DNA from: Collinsella sp. AF08-23
GTDB taxonomy: Bacteria > Actinomycetota > Coriobacteriia > Coriobacteriales > Coriobacteriaceae
Assembly (NCBI RefSeq): GCF_003479805.1
Contig: NZ_QUHV01000012.1
Location: 1 to 64,000, forward strand
Reading direction: 5' to 3'
DNA: 64,000 bases
How positions within the stretch are numbered: position 1 is the stretch's first letter; every line of letters begins with the position of its first letter. The notes below the pieces were generated by a model. The model ran no database searches. It worked only from the letters and a program-made list of their open reading frames with translations, and was not told where the DNA came from. This document shows, piece by piece, positions 1-8,283 of the stretch. A program made the translations under genes and the position numbers.

Positions 1-44
1 CACGGAGAGCATTTCCCAGTTGACAAAACTATAGGAACACCTCC

Positions 45-1325
45 CTACAGGCTCGCGAGCGCCTGCTCGACGTCGGCAATCAGGTCTTCGGTGGACTCGA
101 TGCCGCAAGACAGACGCACCATATCGGGCGCGATGCCGCACGCCTCGAGCTCGGCGTCGTTCATCTGGCGGTGCGTGGCGTTCGCCGGATGCAGGCAGCA
201 GGTGCGCGCGTCGGCCACATGCGTGGCGATCTGGGCGATTTTGAGGCTCTTCATGAACTGCTCGGCAGCGGCGCGGCCGCCGGTGAAGCCGAAGCTCACG
301 ACGCCGCAGGAGCCGTTCGGCAGATACTTCTGGGCGAGGTTGTAGCACTTGTCGCCGGGAAGGCCCGGGTAACGCACGAAGCGCACGGCGGGATGGTTCG
401 ACAGGAATTCCGCCATGGCCTGGCCGTTCTTGCAGTGCTGCGGCACGCGCACATGTAGACTTTCGAGACCAAGATTGAGCAGGAAGGCGTTCTGCGGGCT
501 CTGAATGCATCCGAGGTCACGCATGAGCTGGGCGGTTGCCTTGGTGATGAAGGCACCGCCTTGGCCGAATTTCTCGACGTAGGTCACGCCGTGGTAGGTC
601 TCGTCGGGGGTGGTGAGGCCCGGGAACTTGTCGGCATGGGCCATCCAGTCGAAGTTGCCCGAATCAACGATGGCGCCGCCCACTGCGGCGCCGTGGCCAT
701 CCATGTACTTGGTGGTGGAGTGGGTCACGATGTCGGCGCCCCACTCGAAGGGACGGCAGTTGATCGGCGTGGGGAACGTGTTGTCCACGATCAGCGGCAC
801 GCCGTGGGCGTGAGCCGCAGCGGCGAAGCGTTCGATATCGAGGACCGCGAGTGCAGGGTTGGCGATGGTCTCGCCGAACACGCACTTGGTGTTGGGTCGG
901 AACGCCGCCTCGAGTTCTTCGTCGCTCGCGTCAGGCGCCACGAAGGTGCACTCCAGGCCCATGCGGCGCATGGTGTGGGCGAGCAGGTTGTAGGTGCCGC
1001 CGTAGATGGCGGAGCTTGCCACCACGTGGTCTCCCGCGCCGGCGATGTTGAAGACGGCGAAGAAGTTCGCCGCCTGGCCGGAGCTCGTCAACATGGCGGC
1101 GGTACCGCCCTCGAGTTCGGCGATCTTTGCGGCCACGTAGTCGTTCGTTGGGTTCTGCAGGCGGGTGTAGAAGTAACCCGACTCCTCGAGATCGAACAGG
1201 CGGCCCATATGCTCGGAGGTGTCGTACTTCCACGTGGTGGATTGGTAGATCGGCACTTGGCGGGGCTCAGCGTCCCCGGGACGGTAGCCGCCTTGCACGC
1301 AGGTCGTTCCGATATGCTCGGCCAT
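45..1325 (-). CDS. metY: O-acetylhomoserine sulfhydrylase (PLP-dependent)
   Basis: A 426-residue protein of the Cys/Met-metabolism PLP family. It should make homocysteine (or methionine) from O-acetylhomoserine and sulfide or methanethiol in the cytoplasm. The PLP-binding lysine is K206 in the THSTTKY motif; the phosphate-binding SSGQAA lies at 81-86 and the substrate-side YTRLQNPT at 53-60. The length of about 430 residues fits O-acetylhomoserine sulfhydrylases better than the shorter cystathionine lyases and synthases (380-400). The start is an ATG preceded by AAGGAG at good spacing. The gene is divergent from the C_GCAxxG protein, about 100 bp away. Family identity is seen in the sequence; the exact substrate is inferred from length and motif style. 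Confidence 0.93.
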   Translation of the reverse strand: MAEHIGTTCVQGGYRPGDAEPRQVPIYQSTTWKYDTSEHMGRLFDLEESGYFYTRLQNPTNDYVAAKIAELEGGTAAMLTSSGQAANFFAVFNIAGAGDHVVASSAIYGGTYNLLAHTMRRMGLECTFVAPDASDEELEAAFRPNTKCVFGETIANPALAVLDIERFAAAAHAHGVPLIVDNTFPTPINCRPFEWGADIVTHSTTKYMDGHGAAVGGAIVDSGNFDWMAHADKFPGLTTPDETYHGVTYVEKFGQGGAFITKATAQLMRDLGCIQSPQNAFLLNLGLESLHVRVPQHCKNGQAMAEFLSNHPAVRFVRYPGLPGDKCYNLAQKYLPNGSCGVVSFGFTGGRAAAEQFMKSLKIAQIATHVADARTCCLHPANATHRQMNDAELEACGIAPDMVRLSCGIESTEDLIADVEQALASL

Positions 1326-1379
1326 GGGCTCTCCTTCGCTCGCATCGACACGGCGAGCAGCCGCATCGTTTCATAGATA

Positions 1380-1420
1380 GGTAAAATGGTATACCGTTCA
1401 CCGCAAACGCGAAGGAAGAA
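1380..1420. promoter_or_regulatory. Divergent promoter region with GGTATACC palindrome
   Basis: The 97-bp gap between two divergent genes contains a perfect 8-bp palindrome GGTATACC (1388-1395), directly next to a TAAAAT sequence (1382-1387) that could be a -10 box for the rightward gene. The position suits an operator acting on both genes. This is a small motif and the assignment is tentative. Confidence 0.35.
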
Positions 1421-1422
1421 CC

Positions 1423-1863
1423 ATGGCAATCAATAAATCGGTTACTTTGACGGATCGTGAGGCGCTGAAGAGGGCCGCCGCGGACTATCACGCGCGCGGC
1501 TTCAACTGCGCCCAATCCGTGATCTGCGCCTTTGCACCGGCGCTCGACATCGACGAGAAGGCGGCATTCGCCCTCTCCGAGGGGTTCGGTGCCGGCATGG
1601 GCGGCATGTCGGAGACCTGCGGGGCGATCTCGGGCGGCATCATGGCGCTCGGCCAGATAAAGAGCTCAGGTTTCGACGCTCCAGGCAGCAAGGGGGCCAC
1701 GTACCGTCTCGCTCGCGCGTACTGCGATGCGTTTAGGGAAAAGAACGGCTCGACCATCTGCCGCGAGCTCAAGGGCGTGGGCGGGGACGCTGGTCCGCTG
1801 CGCTCTTGCGCCGGTTGCATCGACGACGCCATTGATCTGTTCGTGGACATTATCAAGGGGTAA
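1423..1863 (+). CDS. C_GCAxxG_C_C family redox protein
   Basis: A 146-residue protein carrying the hallmark cysteines of the C_GCAxxG_C_C family: C29 in the N-terminal FNCAQS segment, C66 in ETCGAISGG, and later cysteines in the region ending RSCAGC near residues 119-138. Members are thought to bind a metal or a redox group, and some are encoded next to electron-transfer or metal-reduction genes, but no precise activity is established. No signal peptide or membrane segment is visible. The ATG start is preceded by GAAGGAAG. It diverges from the metY-type gene, so a link to sulfur metabolism is possible but only contextual. Confidence 0.85.
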   Translation: MAINKSVTLTDREALKRAAADYHARGFNCAQSVICAFAPALDIDEKAAFALSEGFGAGMGGMSETCGAISGGIMALGQIKSSGFDAPGSKGATYRLARAYCDAFREKNGSTICRELKGVGGDAGPLRSCAGCIDDAIDLFVDIIKG

Positions 1864-1912
1864 CCGCCTCAGACCGTGCTTTGTTATCCGCACGATCGAA
1901 ACGCAAAAGTCT

Positions 1913-2131
1913 GCGTAACTGGCTAAAAACTACCGATTTGTATCGCTTGATCCGCCAAGCGTCTACGTTCAGAACAATTGAGCGCAACAAAACTGCAGGT
2001 TGCATGGGCGCAAAACGACTGAAAGGCCCATACGCAACACAACGAGGCTTGCCTGAAGCGGCATTTCGAGACGAACCGGGCGGTTTCACCGCGCCTCTCG
2101 ATACAAATCGGTAGTTTTTAGCCAGTTACGC
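1913..2131. repeat. 219-bp element bounded by a perfect 33-bp inverted repeat
   Basis: Arms 1913-1945 and 2099-2131 are exact reverse complements over 33 bp, enclosing about 153 bp with no credible gene. Inside there is a small hairpin at 1943-1960 (CGCTTG...CAAGCG). An extra 11-bp match links GGGGTAACCGC at 1857-1867, overlapping the end of the upstream gene, to its complement at 2130-2140. The architecture resembles a non-autonomous inverted-repeat element (MITE-like) or a very strong bidirectional terminator between two convergent genes. The gap between the upstream gene and yigZ holds nothing else recognisable. Confidence 0.75.
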
Positions 2132-2162
2132 GGTTACCCCAGATGGGAATCCAGGGCAGAAC

Positions 2163-2801
2163 TTAAAACTCGTCGAAATGGGGGCTTCCTATCTCGATGC
2201 GCTCGCGCCCAGCCATGAGCTCGGTGAGCTTCGGCGCAAGCGCGAGCTCCTCGCCTTCCCGATACACGGCGTGGATAACGACCTCGTCGGTGTAGTCAGT
2301 CGCGGTGACCTTGCCGCGCGTATCGGCAATCTTGCGCACAACTTGCTCGTATTGGGGATATGCAACAGTAATGTCGACCGCCACCACACTCGTCATCTTT
2401 ACAATATCGCCCGCCTGGCGGGCGGCCTCGACCGCCGCCTGCGCAGCAGCCGTATAGGCGCGCACCAGACCGCCCGGCCCCAGCAGCGTACCGCCAAAGT
2501 AGCGCGTGGTCACGCAGCAAACGTCCTTGAGCCCCGCGCCGCGCAGCACCTCGAGCGTGGGCATGCCACTTGTCCGCTGCGGCTCCCCATCGTCGCTTGC
2601 GCGCTCCGTTCCATCCACCAAGATAAATGCGGGGACGTTGTGACGAGCGTCATAATGCCGCGCTCGGACTGCAGCCTGATGCGCCTGCGCCTCCTCAACG
2701 GATTGCACGTGGACCAGCTGCGCAATGAACCGGCTCTTGCGATCCTCGAACTCCCCGGTGACCTCAGCCCCCGCCCTCAACGTGAAATAACTCTCCGCCA
2801 T
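2163..2801 (-). CDS. YigZ/IMPACT (UPF0029) family protein
   Basis: A 212-residue cytoplasmic protein of the IMPACT/YigZ family. It has the conserved DDGEPQRTSGMP stretch and the VTTRYFGGTLLGPGGLVRAY signature in the N-terminal two-thirds, followed by a ferredoxin-like C-terminal domain. Eukaryotic IMPACT modulates Gcn2 signalling; the bacterial role is not settled. Length is normal for the family. The ATG is preceded by GAGGGG with short spacing. It is convergent with the upstream gene across the 33-bp inverted-repeat element and divergent from the RNase P RNA gene. Confidence 0.9.
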   Translation of the reverse strand: MAESYFTLRAGAEVTGEFEDRKSRFIAQLVHVQSVEEAQAHQAAVRARHYDARHNVPAFILVDGTERASDDGEPQRTSGMPTLEVLRGAGLKDVCCVTTRYFGGTLLGPGGLVRAYTAAAQAAVEAARQAGDIVKMTSVVAVDITVAYPQYEQVVRKIADTRGKVTATDYTDEVVIHAVYREGEELALAPKLTELMAGRERIEIGSPHFDEF

Positions 2802-3043
2802 AACCCCTCACAACCGTGCCCAATAATATATAAAGGCTTCTTTCGTCTTTTTCATTACACCGTATTGAACCACAGCTCCCTGGACCGGCGAACAGCGCGG
2901 CCGCATCTTCCACGCGCAGTTCCGCACGCAAAGGAGAGCCCAGTGGGATCTCCGTCTTGCGCGGGATTGTTTGAGCACGGACGATGTGGGAGTGCGGGAG
3001 AGGGGGAACAACTCCTCGAGCTCATGGTACAATACCTCATCGC

Positions 3044-3405
3044 GAAGCGGGCCAGACGATCGCGCGACCAGTCACTACGTGACAGGCGTGAGGAAAGTCC
3101 GGGCTCCATAGGGCAGGAAGCTGGTTAACGGCCAGGCGGGGCGACCCGACGGATTAGCGCCGCAGAAAAGAAGACTCCCGCTGCCCGCATTCATGCGGGT
3201 GAGAGAAAAGCTGAAACGGTGGTGTAAGAGACCACCAGCGTCGTGGCAACACGGCGGCTTGGCAAGCCCCTTCCGGAGCAAGCGCGAATAGGAGCGCCAT
3301 GGGCCGGCCCGGCCCGCGCTCGGGTAGCGTGCGAGGAACTGCACGGCGACGTGCAGGCGAGATAAATGATCGTCCACGACAGAACCCGGCTTATCGGCCC
3401 GCCTT
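3044..3405 (+). ncRNA. rnpB: RNase P RNA (bacterial type A)
   Basis: The ends pair as expected for stem P1 (GCGGGCC at 3047-3053 with GGCCCGC at 3396-3402). The universally conserved GAGGAAAGTCC core lies at 3090-3100 and the distal ACAGAA core at 3380-3385, followed by the conserved CCGGCTTA. Internal paired regions, including CCCGCATTCATGCGGG, match a type A architecture of about 360 nt. The RNA is the catalytic subunit that trims tRNA 5' leaders. A TACAAT sequence at 3028-3033 could be the -10 box. End positions are good to a few bases. Confidence 0.95.
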
Positions 3406-3594
3406 CGCCCCTTTAAGGATCTTTGACCGAATCCCCTCCCAATAAATACGGGACCTGTCCCACCACACCTTGTAGCTGGTTCTTCCTTACAGAAGCCTTA
3501 CATTCCGTTCGTGCTTCAGCTCCGTGTCATGTGTTTGTAAGGAGTAGAATAACAAGGCTGTGTAAACGGGCGCGCTCGCGCGCCGAACGGGAAT

Positions 3595-4653
3595 GTGGTA
3601 TCAGTGGACGTATCCTTCTCCTATTTCATTGCGCAAGTCTTTTCAAATCCAATACTTGCCATGACGGTCCTGCTCACGCTGGGCGTCATCTTCGTCAACG
3701 GCTGGACCGACGCGCCCAATGCCATCGCGACCTGCGTCACGACGCGTTGCCTTCCACCCAGGACCGCGATCATCATGAGCGCCATCTTCAACTTCCTCGG
3801 CGTGTTCATCATGACGCACATCAACGCGAGCGTGGCCTCGACCATCTCCAACATGGTCGACTTCGGCGCGAACACCCAGATCGCACTCATCGCGCTGTGC
3901 GCTGCGCTGTTCTCCATCGTGGTGTACTCCGTGGGCGCGAGCATCTTCGGCATCCCCACCAGCGAGAGCCACAGCCTCATCGCCGGCCTCACCGGCGCGG
4001 CGATCGCCCTGGGCGGCGCCGACGGCGTCAACATGAACGAGTGGGTCAAGGTCCTCTATGGCCTCGTCCTCTCCCTCGGCCTCGGCTTTGCCATGGGCTG
4101 GGTCGTCTGCAAGGTGGTCACCCTCCTCTTTGCCTCGACGGACCGCCGCAAATCCAACACGTTCTTCCGCTGGGCCCAGATCGCCGGCGCCGCCGGCATG
4201 AGCTTCATGCATGGAGCCCAGGACGGGCAGAAATTCATCGGAGTCCTGTTCCTCGGCGTCGCCTTCTGTAACGGCCAGTCCTCGGTTGACAACATGATCA
4301 TCCCGGTGTGGCTCATGCTGCTGTGCTCCGTCGTCATGGGCGTGGGCACGTCCGTCGGCGGCGAGAAGATCATCAAGTCCGTGGGCATGGACATGGTCAA
4401 GCTCGAGAAGTACCAGGGCTTCTCCGCGGACCTCTCCAGCTCGCTGTGCTTGCTGCTCGCGACCCTTACCGGCATCCCGGTTTCCACCACGCACGTCAAG
4501 ACGACCGCGATCATGGGCGTGGGCGCGGTTAAGCGTATCTCCGCCATCAACTTCGGCGTGGTCAAGGACATGCTGCTCACCTGGGTGTTCACCTTCCCCG
4601 GTTGCGGCCTCATCAGCTTCCTCATGGCAAAGCTGTTCTTGTTGTTTATCTAA
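3595..4653 (+). CDS. pit: Inorganic phosphate transporter, PiT family
   Basis: A 352-residue polytopic membrane protein of the PiT/Pho-4 family, a low-affinity phosphate symporter. The two inverted signature repeats are visible: NGWTDAPNAIAT near residues 35-46 and PVSTTHVKTTAIMGVG near 300-316, each next to hydrophobic spans (about 10 TM segments overall). The chosen start is GTG at 3595; no strong Shine-Dalgarno is visible and the true start could be a few codons downstream. A GGCGCG/CGCGCC hairpin at 3569-3584 sits just before it, and the 190-bp gap after rnpB is its leader. It is followed after 42 bp by a DUF47 gene, the standard partner of Pit transporters. Confidence 0.93.
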   Translation: MVSVDVSFSYFIAQVFSNPILAMTVLLTLGVIFVNGWTDAPNAIATCVTTRCLPPRTAIIMSAIFNFLGVFIMTHINASVASTISNMVDFGANTQIALIALCAALFSIVVYSVGASIFGIPTSESHSLIAGLTGAAIALGGADGVNMNEWVKVLYGLVLSLGLGFAMGWVVCKVVTLLFASTDRRKSNTFFRWAQIAGAAGMSFMHGAQDGQKFIGVLFLGVAFCNGQSSVDNMIIPVWLMLLCSVVMGVGTSVGGEKIIKSVGMDMVKLEKYQGFSADLSSSLCLLLATLTGIPVSTTHVKTTAIMGVGAVKRISAINFGVVKDMLLTWVFTFPGCGLISFLMAKLFLLFI

Positions 4654-4695
4654 GACGAAACGGGCAAACCGAACCATCTTCTGAAAGGACCGATC

Positions 4696-5319
4696 ATGGC
4701 CAAGAAAAACGACGCCTTCTACTTTGACAGCTTCGCCAGCGCCGCGGAGCTCGCATGCAAGGCAGCCCAAAAGCTCGACGAGATCATGCGTCATTTCGAT
4801 CCCGCCACCATCGAGGAGGCCGTCGCCGAGATGCACGAGATCGAGCAGGAGGCCGACGAGATCGTCCATACGGTCAACGACGCGCTGATCACCGCCTTCA
4901 TCACCCCCATCGAGCGCGAGGATATCGCCACCCTGAGCAACAGCATCGACGTCGTCATCGACCGCATCGAGGGTGTCCTGCACCGCATCTACTTCACTAA
5001 CGTTCAGGAGATCTACCCCGCCGCGCTCGAGATGTCCGCCAAGGTCATGCGCGCAACTGAGCAGATGCACGACCTGGTACTCGAACTTCCGCAGTTCAAG
5101 CGCTCCAAGAGCCTGCGCGAGCACGTGGTAACGGTAAATACCATCGAAAGCGAGTGCGACGACATCTACATCGCTGCGATGCGCGGCTTGCACACCGCGG
5201 ACCTTGACCCGCTGACCGTCATCTCCTGGCGCGATGTCTATACGTTCCTCGAGTACTGTGCCGACTCCTGCGAGTTCGTCGCCGACACCGTCGAGTCCAT
5301 CGTGATGAAGAACAGCTAA
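4696..5319 (+). CDS. DUF47 (PhoU-like) Pit accessory protein
   Basis: A 207-residue soluble helical protein of the DUF47/TIGR00153 family, distantly related to PhoU. Acidic conserved helices are visible, including EIEQEADEI and SIDVVIDRIEG, typical of PhoU-fold metal-binding positions. Such genes almost always follow pit genes and are thought to modulate phosphate transport. The start ATG has an AAAGGA Shine-Dalgarno. It forms a two-gene operon with pit and ends 45 bp before a strong terminator hairpin. Together with the two true PhoU proteins at 8.3 and 12.9 kb, it makes three PhoU-fold proteins in this window. Confidence 0.9.
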   Translation: MAKKNDAFYFDSFASAAELACKAAQKLDEIMRHFDPATIEEAVAEMHEIEQEADEIVHTVNDALITAFITPIEREDIATLSNSIDVVIDRIEGVLHRIYFTNVQEIYPAALEMSAKVMRATEQMHDLVLELPQFKRSKSLREHVVTVNTIESECDDIYIAAMRGLHTADLDPLTVISWRDVYTFLEYCADSCEFVADTVESIVMKNS

Positions 5320-5363
5320 ACGAACGAGTGCTCGACACATGCCGAGCAGGATTAAGAGATCTG

Positions 5364-5414
5364 AAGCTCAAGTTTCCGCGCGCTAGCGCGTTGCCGCAGA
5401 AACTTGAGCTTTTT
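5364..5414 (+). terminator. Rho-independent terminator of pit-DUF47
   Basis: Perfect 13-bp stem (5364-5376 with 5399-5411) around a GC-rich palindromic loop, followed immediately by a run of T. It lies 45 bp after the DUF47 stop codon. The 3' arm is also the left arm of the next structured element, so the two stems are mutually exclusive. Confidence 0.85.
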
Positions 5415-5531
5415 CGTATTAGTTTTCGAAAGTAACAAGTAGAAGACGACGAATATTCGTTAAAACACCAGCAAATGGCTGGATGAAAACCCACTATACA
5501 TCGACTTTTTAAAATTCAATACGAAAAAGCT
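5407..5531. repeat. ~125-bp AT-rich structured element, copy 1
   Basis: Terminal 14-bp perfect inverted repeat AGCTTTTTCGTATT (5407-5420) and its complement at 5518-5531. A second stem of TTTT/AAAA type lies just inside. It is far more AT-rich than the surrounding genome and has no plausible gene. A second copy of almost the same length (126 bp) is at 60517-60642, sharing the ends and internal landmarks such as CAAGTA..GAAG and TATAC..GAC. Either a small mobile element or a structured RNA. Confidence 0.75.
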
Positions 5532-5752
5532 GAACTTTGAGCAGTGCACGATTCAACAGATGGGCATCTGCATATCAAGTCGGTCATACAGTGTCCACAT
5601 GCCTCGATTTTTCAAATTATGTCTCTACAACGCAGTGAGCCCACGCCATATGGCACGGGCTCACTTTCAACGATGGTGAAATCAAAGTGTCGCACTGCAT
5701 CTCAGACCGAGCGACCGCTCAAATCGAATCGAGCCCCGGTCTTGACCGATGT
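5532..5752 (-). terminator. Gene-free stretch with terminator-like hairpin for divIVA
   Basis: No gene is supported between the structured element and divIVA. A hairpin with GTGAGCCC (5635-5642) pairing with GGGCTCAC (5657-5664), and an inner GCC/GGC pair, lies about 90 bp beyond the divIVA stop and probably ends the minus-strand operon. No long T-run follows, so termination efficiency is uncertain. Confidence 0.5.
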
Positions 5753-6406
5753 CTAGTCCAGATCGTCGGAGCCGAAGTTCGGGAGTGGTGCGAACGGGTC
5801 GTCGACGGGCATCGGCTCAGGGGCCGGTACGGACACGGGCTCAGCAACAACGGCCTCGGAACCCGTAGGGGTGCCCATGAGCAAATCGGCAGGAAACTCA
5901 TTTTGAGCCTCATCCATGAAGTGCTGGATCAGCTTGAGGTACTCGGCCTTGAACTCCTCACGGGAAGCCTTGAGACGATCGATCTCGTTGATCTCATTCT
6001 GCTTCTCGGCGAGAGCCTGACGAATGACCTCACGAGCCTTGGCGTCGGCTTCGGCGCGAATGCGGTCGGCGTTCTCGCGAGCGTCGGCGACAATGTTGTC
6101 GGCAGACTGCTGAGCCGCGATGAGCGCAGCGGAGATCTGGCTTGCCGTAGCCGTGTACTCGGGATTCGCAACGGGCGCAGGAGCCGGTGCAGCCACGGGA
6201 GCCGGAGCAGCCTGAGCCTGGGTCTGGGCGGCCGCGAGCTCCTGCTCAGCTGCCGTCAGACGCGTCTTGAGATCAACGATCTTGTTGAGCATGGCGTCGA
6301 CCTCAGAGGCGAGCCTCTCAAGGAAAACGTCGACCTCGGCGGGATCGTAACCGCGCTTGGCCTCGGAGAAGGTCTGCGCCTGGATGTCAGCGGGAGTAAT
6401 TGCCAT
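5753..6406 (-). CDS. divIVA: DivIVA-domain septum/pole protein
   Basis: A 217-residue protein with the DivIVA N-terminal module: TPADIQ followed by KRGYDPAEVDVFLERL near residues 17-32, the part that binds curved membrane. A predicted coiled coil (30-65), an Ala/Pro linker (about 70-95), a second coiled coil (about 100-165) and an acidic tail ending SDDLD follow. In actinobacteria DivIVA-type proteins mark poles and septa and steer wall growth. AAAGGA precedes the ATG. It is the last gene of the yggS-sepF-yggT-divIVA string, the usual distal end of an actinobacterial dcw cluster. Confidence 0.92.
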   Translation of the reverse strand: MAITPADIQAQTFSEAKRGYDPAEVDVFLERLASEVDAMLNKIVDLKTRLTAAEQELAAAQTQAQAAPAPVAAPAPAPVANPEYTATASQISAALIAAQQSADNIVADARENADRIRAEADAKAREVIRQALAEKQNEINEIDRLKASREEFKAEYLKLIQHFMDEAQNEFPADLLMGTPTGSEAVVAEPVSVPAPEPMPVDDPFAPLPNFGSDDLD

Positions 6407-6468
6407 GAGTCAATCCTTTCGTACGCGAGGGGCACCAACTGGGGGTGCGCTCCGCTCGGCGTCAATCG

Positions 6469-6747
6469 CTACAATAATAACCTTATTATGAGGTTCTCCA
6501 GCAGATTCAACACAAGTATCGCAAGAACGGGAGACCAGTCGATTCCCCCCATGGGAGGCAGGAATCTACGGAACAGGTTCAGATACGGTCCGACGATGCT
6601 CTGCAGAACCGCAGCGATGTCCTCCATGAGACCACCGGAACGAATGGGAAACCAACTGAGCAGGCAGTAGGCCAAAACCAAAAAACTGTAGAAGTTGAAC
6701 AGCGTCTGAACAAGTCGTGCGATGGTAAGGGCGTTAATCGAAATCAC
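6469..6747 (-). CDS. YggT family membrane protein
   Basis: A 92-residue membrane protein with two hydrophobic halves, each spanning the membrane, separated by the family-typical region with PIRSGG and a conserved Pro-rich turn. YggT proteins are conserved next to sepF and divIVA in Gram-positive bacteria and are linked to division or osmotic homeostasis, without a known biochemical activity. The GTG start is preceded by AGGAG. The gap to sepF is 12 bp, so the two are probably co-translated. Confidence 0.9.
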   Translation of the reverse strand: MISINALTIARLVQTLFNFYSFLVLAYCLLSWFPIRSGGLMEDIAAVLQSIVGPYLNLFRRFLPPMGGIDWSPVLAILVLNLLENLIIRLLL

Positions 6748-6759
6748 GTCAGGCGGCTC

Positions 6760-7500
6760 CTACTGCTTAAGATAGCCATCTTTGCGGAGGTTGGCGAGAT
6801 CGGTCTGTTTGACCTCGCAGCCCTGCGGCAAAACAATGAATACACGGTCGCCCACCTCGCGAACGCTCGCTCCAGATCCACAGGCGAAGCCGTAGCTGAA
6901 GTCGAGGACGCGCTTGGCGACCTCGGTGCGCACACCCGCGAACACGAGCGCGACGGGCTGACGCGTGCGGACGCGGCGAACGACGGTCTCGACATCATCG
7001 TAGCTTTCGGGACGCAGAACGTACGCGGGGAGCTGAGGCGTGCCTTCGAGCACGGCGCTTACACGGGCTTCGGTGGACGTTGGAGCGGCGGGAGTCGGCA
7101 CGGAGCTCATCGCGGCGCGCTGCGACTGCGCCTGGGCATAACTGGAGGGCGTGTCATAGGCGCCCGGGCGATAGGCACCATCGCGGCCGGTTGCCGTGGG
7201 GGCGCCATAGGAGCTGGCATGACGATCCGCCTCGCCGACCAGCTGGCCGGAACGTGTGTACACGGCAACGGACTCCGCCTCGCCACGGCGCGTCTGACCG
7301 AGCATGCCGTTCCCGGAATCCGAGGGCTCGTAACCGCGGTAGGTATCCTGTGCGGGCTGTCCGTATCCCGCCGGGTAATCCTCGTAACCGGCATCGCCGT
7401 CTTCGCCATAGTAATCGTCATACTGATCATCGCCGTACGGCTCCGAGGCGCTACCGCGCCCTGCGCCAAAACGGCTCTTGATATCATCGAAAAAGCTCAC
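6760..7500 (-). CDS. sepF: SepF cell-division protein
   Basis: A 246-residue SepF. The N-terminal amphipathic helix (SFFDDIKSRFG, residues 2-12) is the membrane anchor, a long low-complexity linker rich in Gly, Tyr, Asp and Ala follows (about 15-145), and the folded SepF domain occupies roughly 155-240 (RPESYDDVETVV ... VLDFSYGFACGSG ... VFIVLPQGCEV). SepF tethers FtsZ to the membrane and replaces FtsA, which is absent here. The GTG start has AGAGAGG upstream. Linker length is greater than in Bacillus SepF (about 150 residues in total), in line with actinobacterial forms. Confidence 0.93.
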   Translation of the reverse strand: MSFFDDIKSRFGAGRGSASEPYGDDQYDDYYGEDGDAGYEDYPAGYGQPAQDTYRGYEPSDSGNGMLGQTRRGEAESVAVYTRSGQLVGEADRHASSYGAPTATGRDGAYRPGAYDTPSSYAQAQSQRAAMSSVPTPAAPTSTEARVSAVLEGTPQLPAYVLRPESYDDVETVVRRVRTRQPVALVFAGVRTEVAKRVLDFSYGFACGSGASVREVGDRVFIVLPQGCEVKQTDLANLRKDGYLKQ

Positions 7501-7539
7501 GTCTCTACCTCTCTTCGCGCCTTGTATGGGCGTACCCGC

Positions 7540-8277
7540 CTATCTTACTGCAAAGGATGGGTCAAAGACCACACGCCCGAGTCGAACGATGGTGGAACCC
7601 TCCTCAAGCGCCACCTCGAAGTCCTCGCTCATACCGCACGAAAGTTCCGAAAGCGGCAGGCCGCTCTCCCGCGAAAGCTCGTCACGCAACTCGCGCAAGC
7701 CGGCAAAACACGTACGAGCCGTATCTTTATCCCCACGGGGAGCCATAGTCATAAGCCCCTTGATGCGGATTCCACAAAGACCCTGCAGTTCGTTGAACTC
7801 ACGGCGAAGATCCGCAGGAGAAAATCCCCCCTTTGTCTCCTCGCCGCTCACGTTCACCTCGATGAGGACGTCTTGCGGTACGTCGAGTTCGCCAGTCTCC
7901 ATGCGACGCTCCACACGCGATGCAACGGCGCATGCGAGGTGCAGCGAGCCGATGGAGTGGACGAGGCCGACACGCCCAAGTACGGCATTAATCTTATTCG
8001 TCTGAAGATTGCCGATCATATCGAAGCGCACGTCGGGCAGGTCGTGAACAGCCGATAGTCCTTCGAGCTTGCGATTGAGTTCCTGCGGTCGGTTCTCTCC
8101 GAACACGCGATACCCGGCGTCGATCGCAGCGAGAACCTCCCCCACCCCAACCGTCTTCGACACCGCCACGAGGGTCGCGTCACCGGACGTACGGCCGCTC
8201 ACTGCCAGTGCCGCATCCATACGCGCGAGGATCTCCGCACGACGCTCAACGATATCATTTGCGTACGAAGCATTCAT
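7540..8277 (-). CDS. YggS/PLPHP family PLP-binding protein
   Basis: A 245-residue PLP homeostasis protein (YggS/YlmE). The PLP lysine is K41 in LVAVSKTVG; FGENRPQEL (about 78-86) and the C-terminal LSCGMSEDFE plus GSTIVRLG motifs complete the phosphate-binding site. These single-domain alanine-racemase-fold proteins lack strong catalysis and buffer PLP. The gene conventionally stands between yfiH and sepF; here yfiH lies about 5.8 kb away because the pst block intervenes. It begins 6 bp after the phoU stop codon. Confidence 0.93.
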   Translation of the reverse strand: MNASYANDIVERRAEILARMDAALAVSGRTSGDATLVAVSKTVGVGEVLAAIDAGYRVFGENRPQELNRKLEGLSAVHDLPDVRFDMIGNLQTNKINAVLGRVGLVHSIGSLHLACAVASRVERRMETGELDVPQDVLIEVNVSGEETKGGFSPADLRREFNELQGLCGIRIKGLMTMAPRGDKDTARTCFAGLRELRDELSRESGLPLSELSCGMSEDFEVALEEGSTIVRLGRVVFDPSFAVR

Positions 8278-8283
8278 GGTCGG

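Noticed and set aside
3423..3594. Riboswitch or separate small RNA in the pit leader
   Set aside because: The gap after rnpB has only a short GGGAC/GTCCC palindrome and a GC hairpin; no known aptamer core was recognised.
3643..5340. 565-codon antisense frame opposite pit and DUF47
   Set aside because: Composition is Asp/Gly/His-rich with no family similarity; the opposite strand has conserved Pit and DUF47 motifs.
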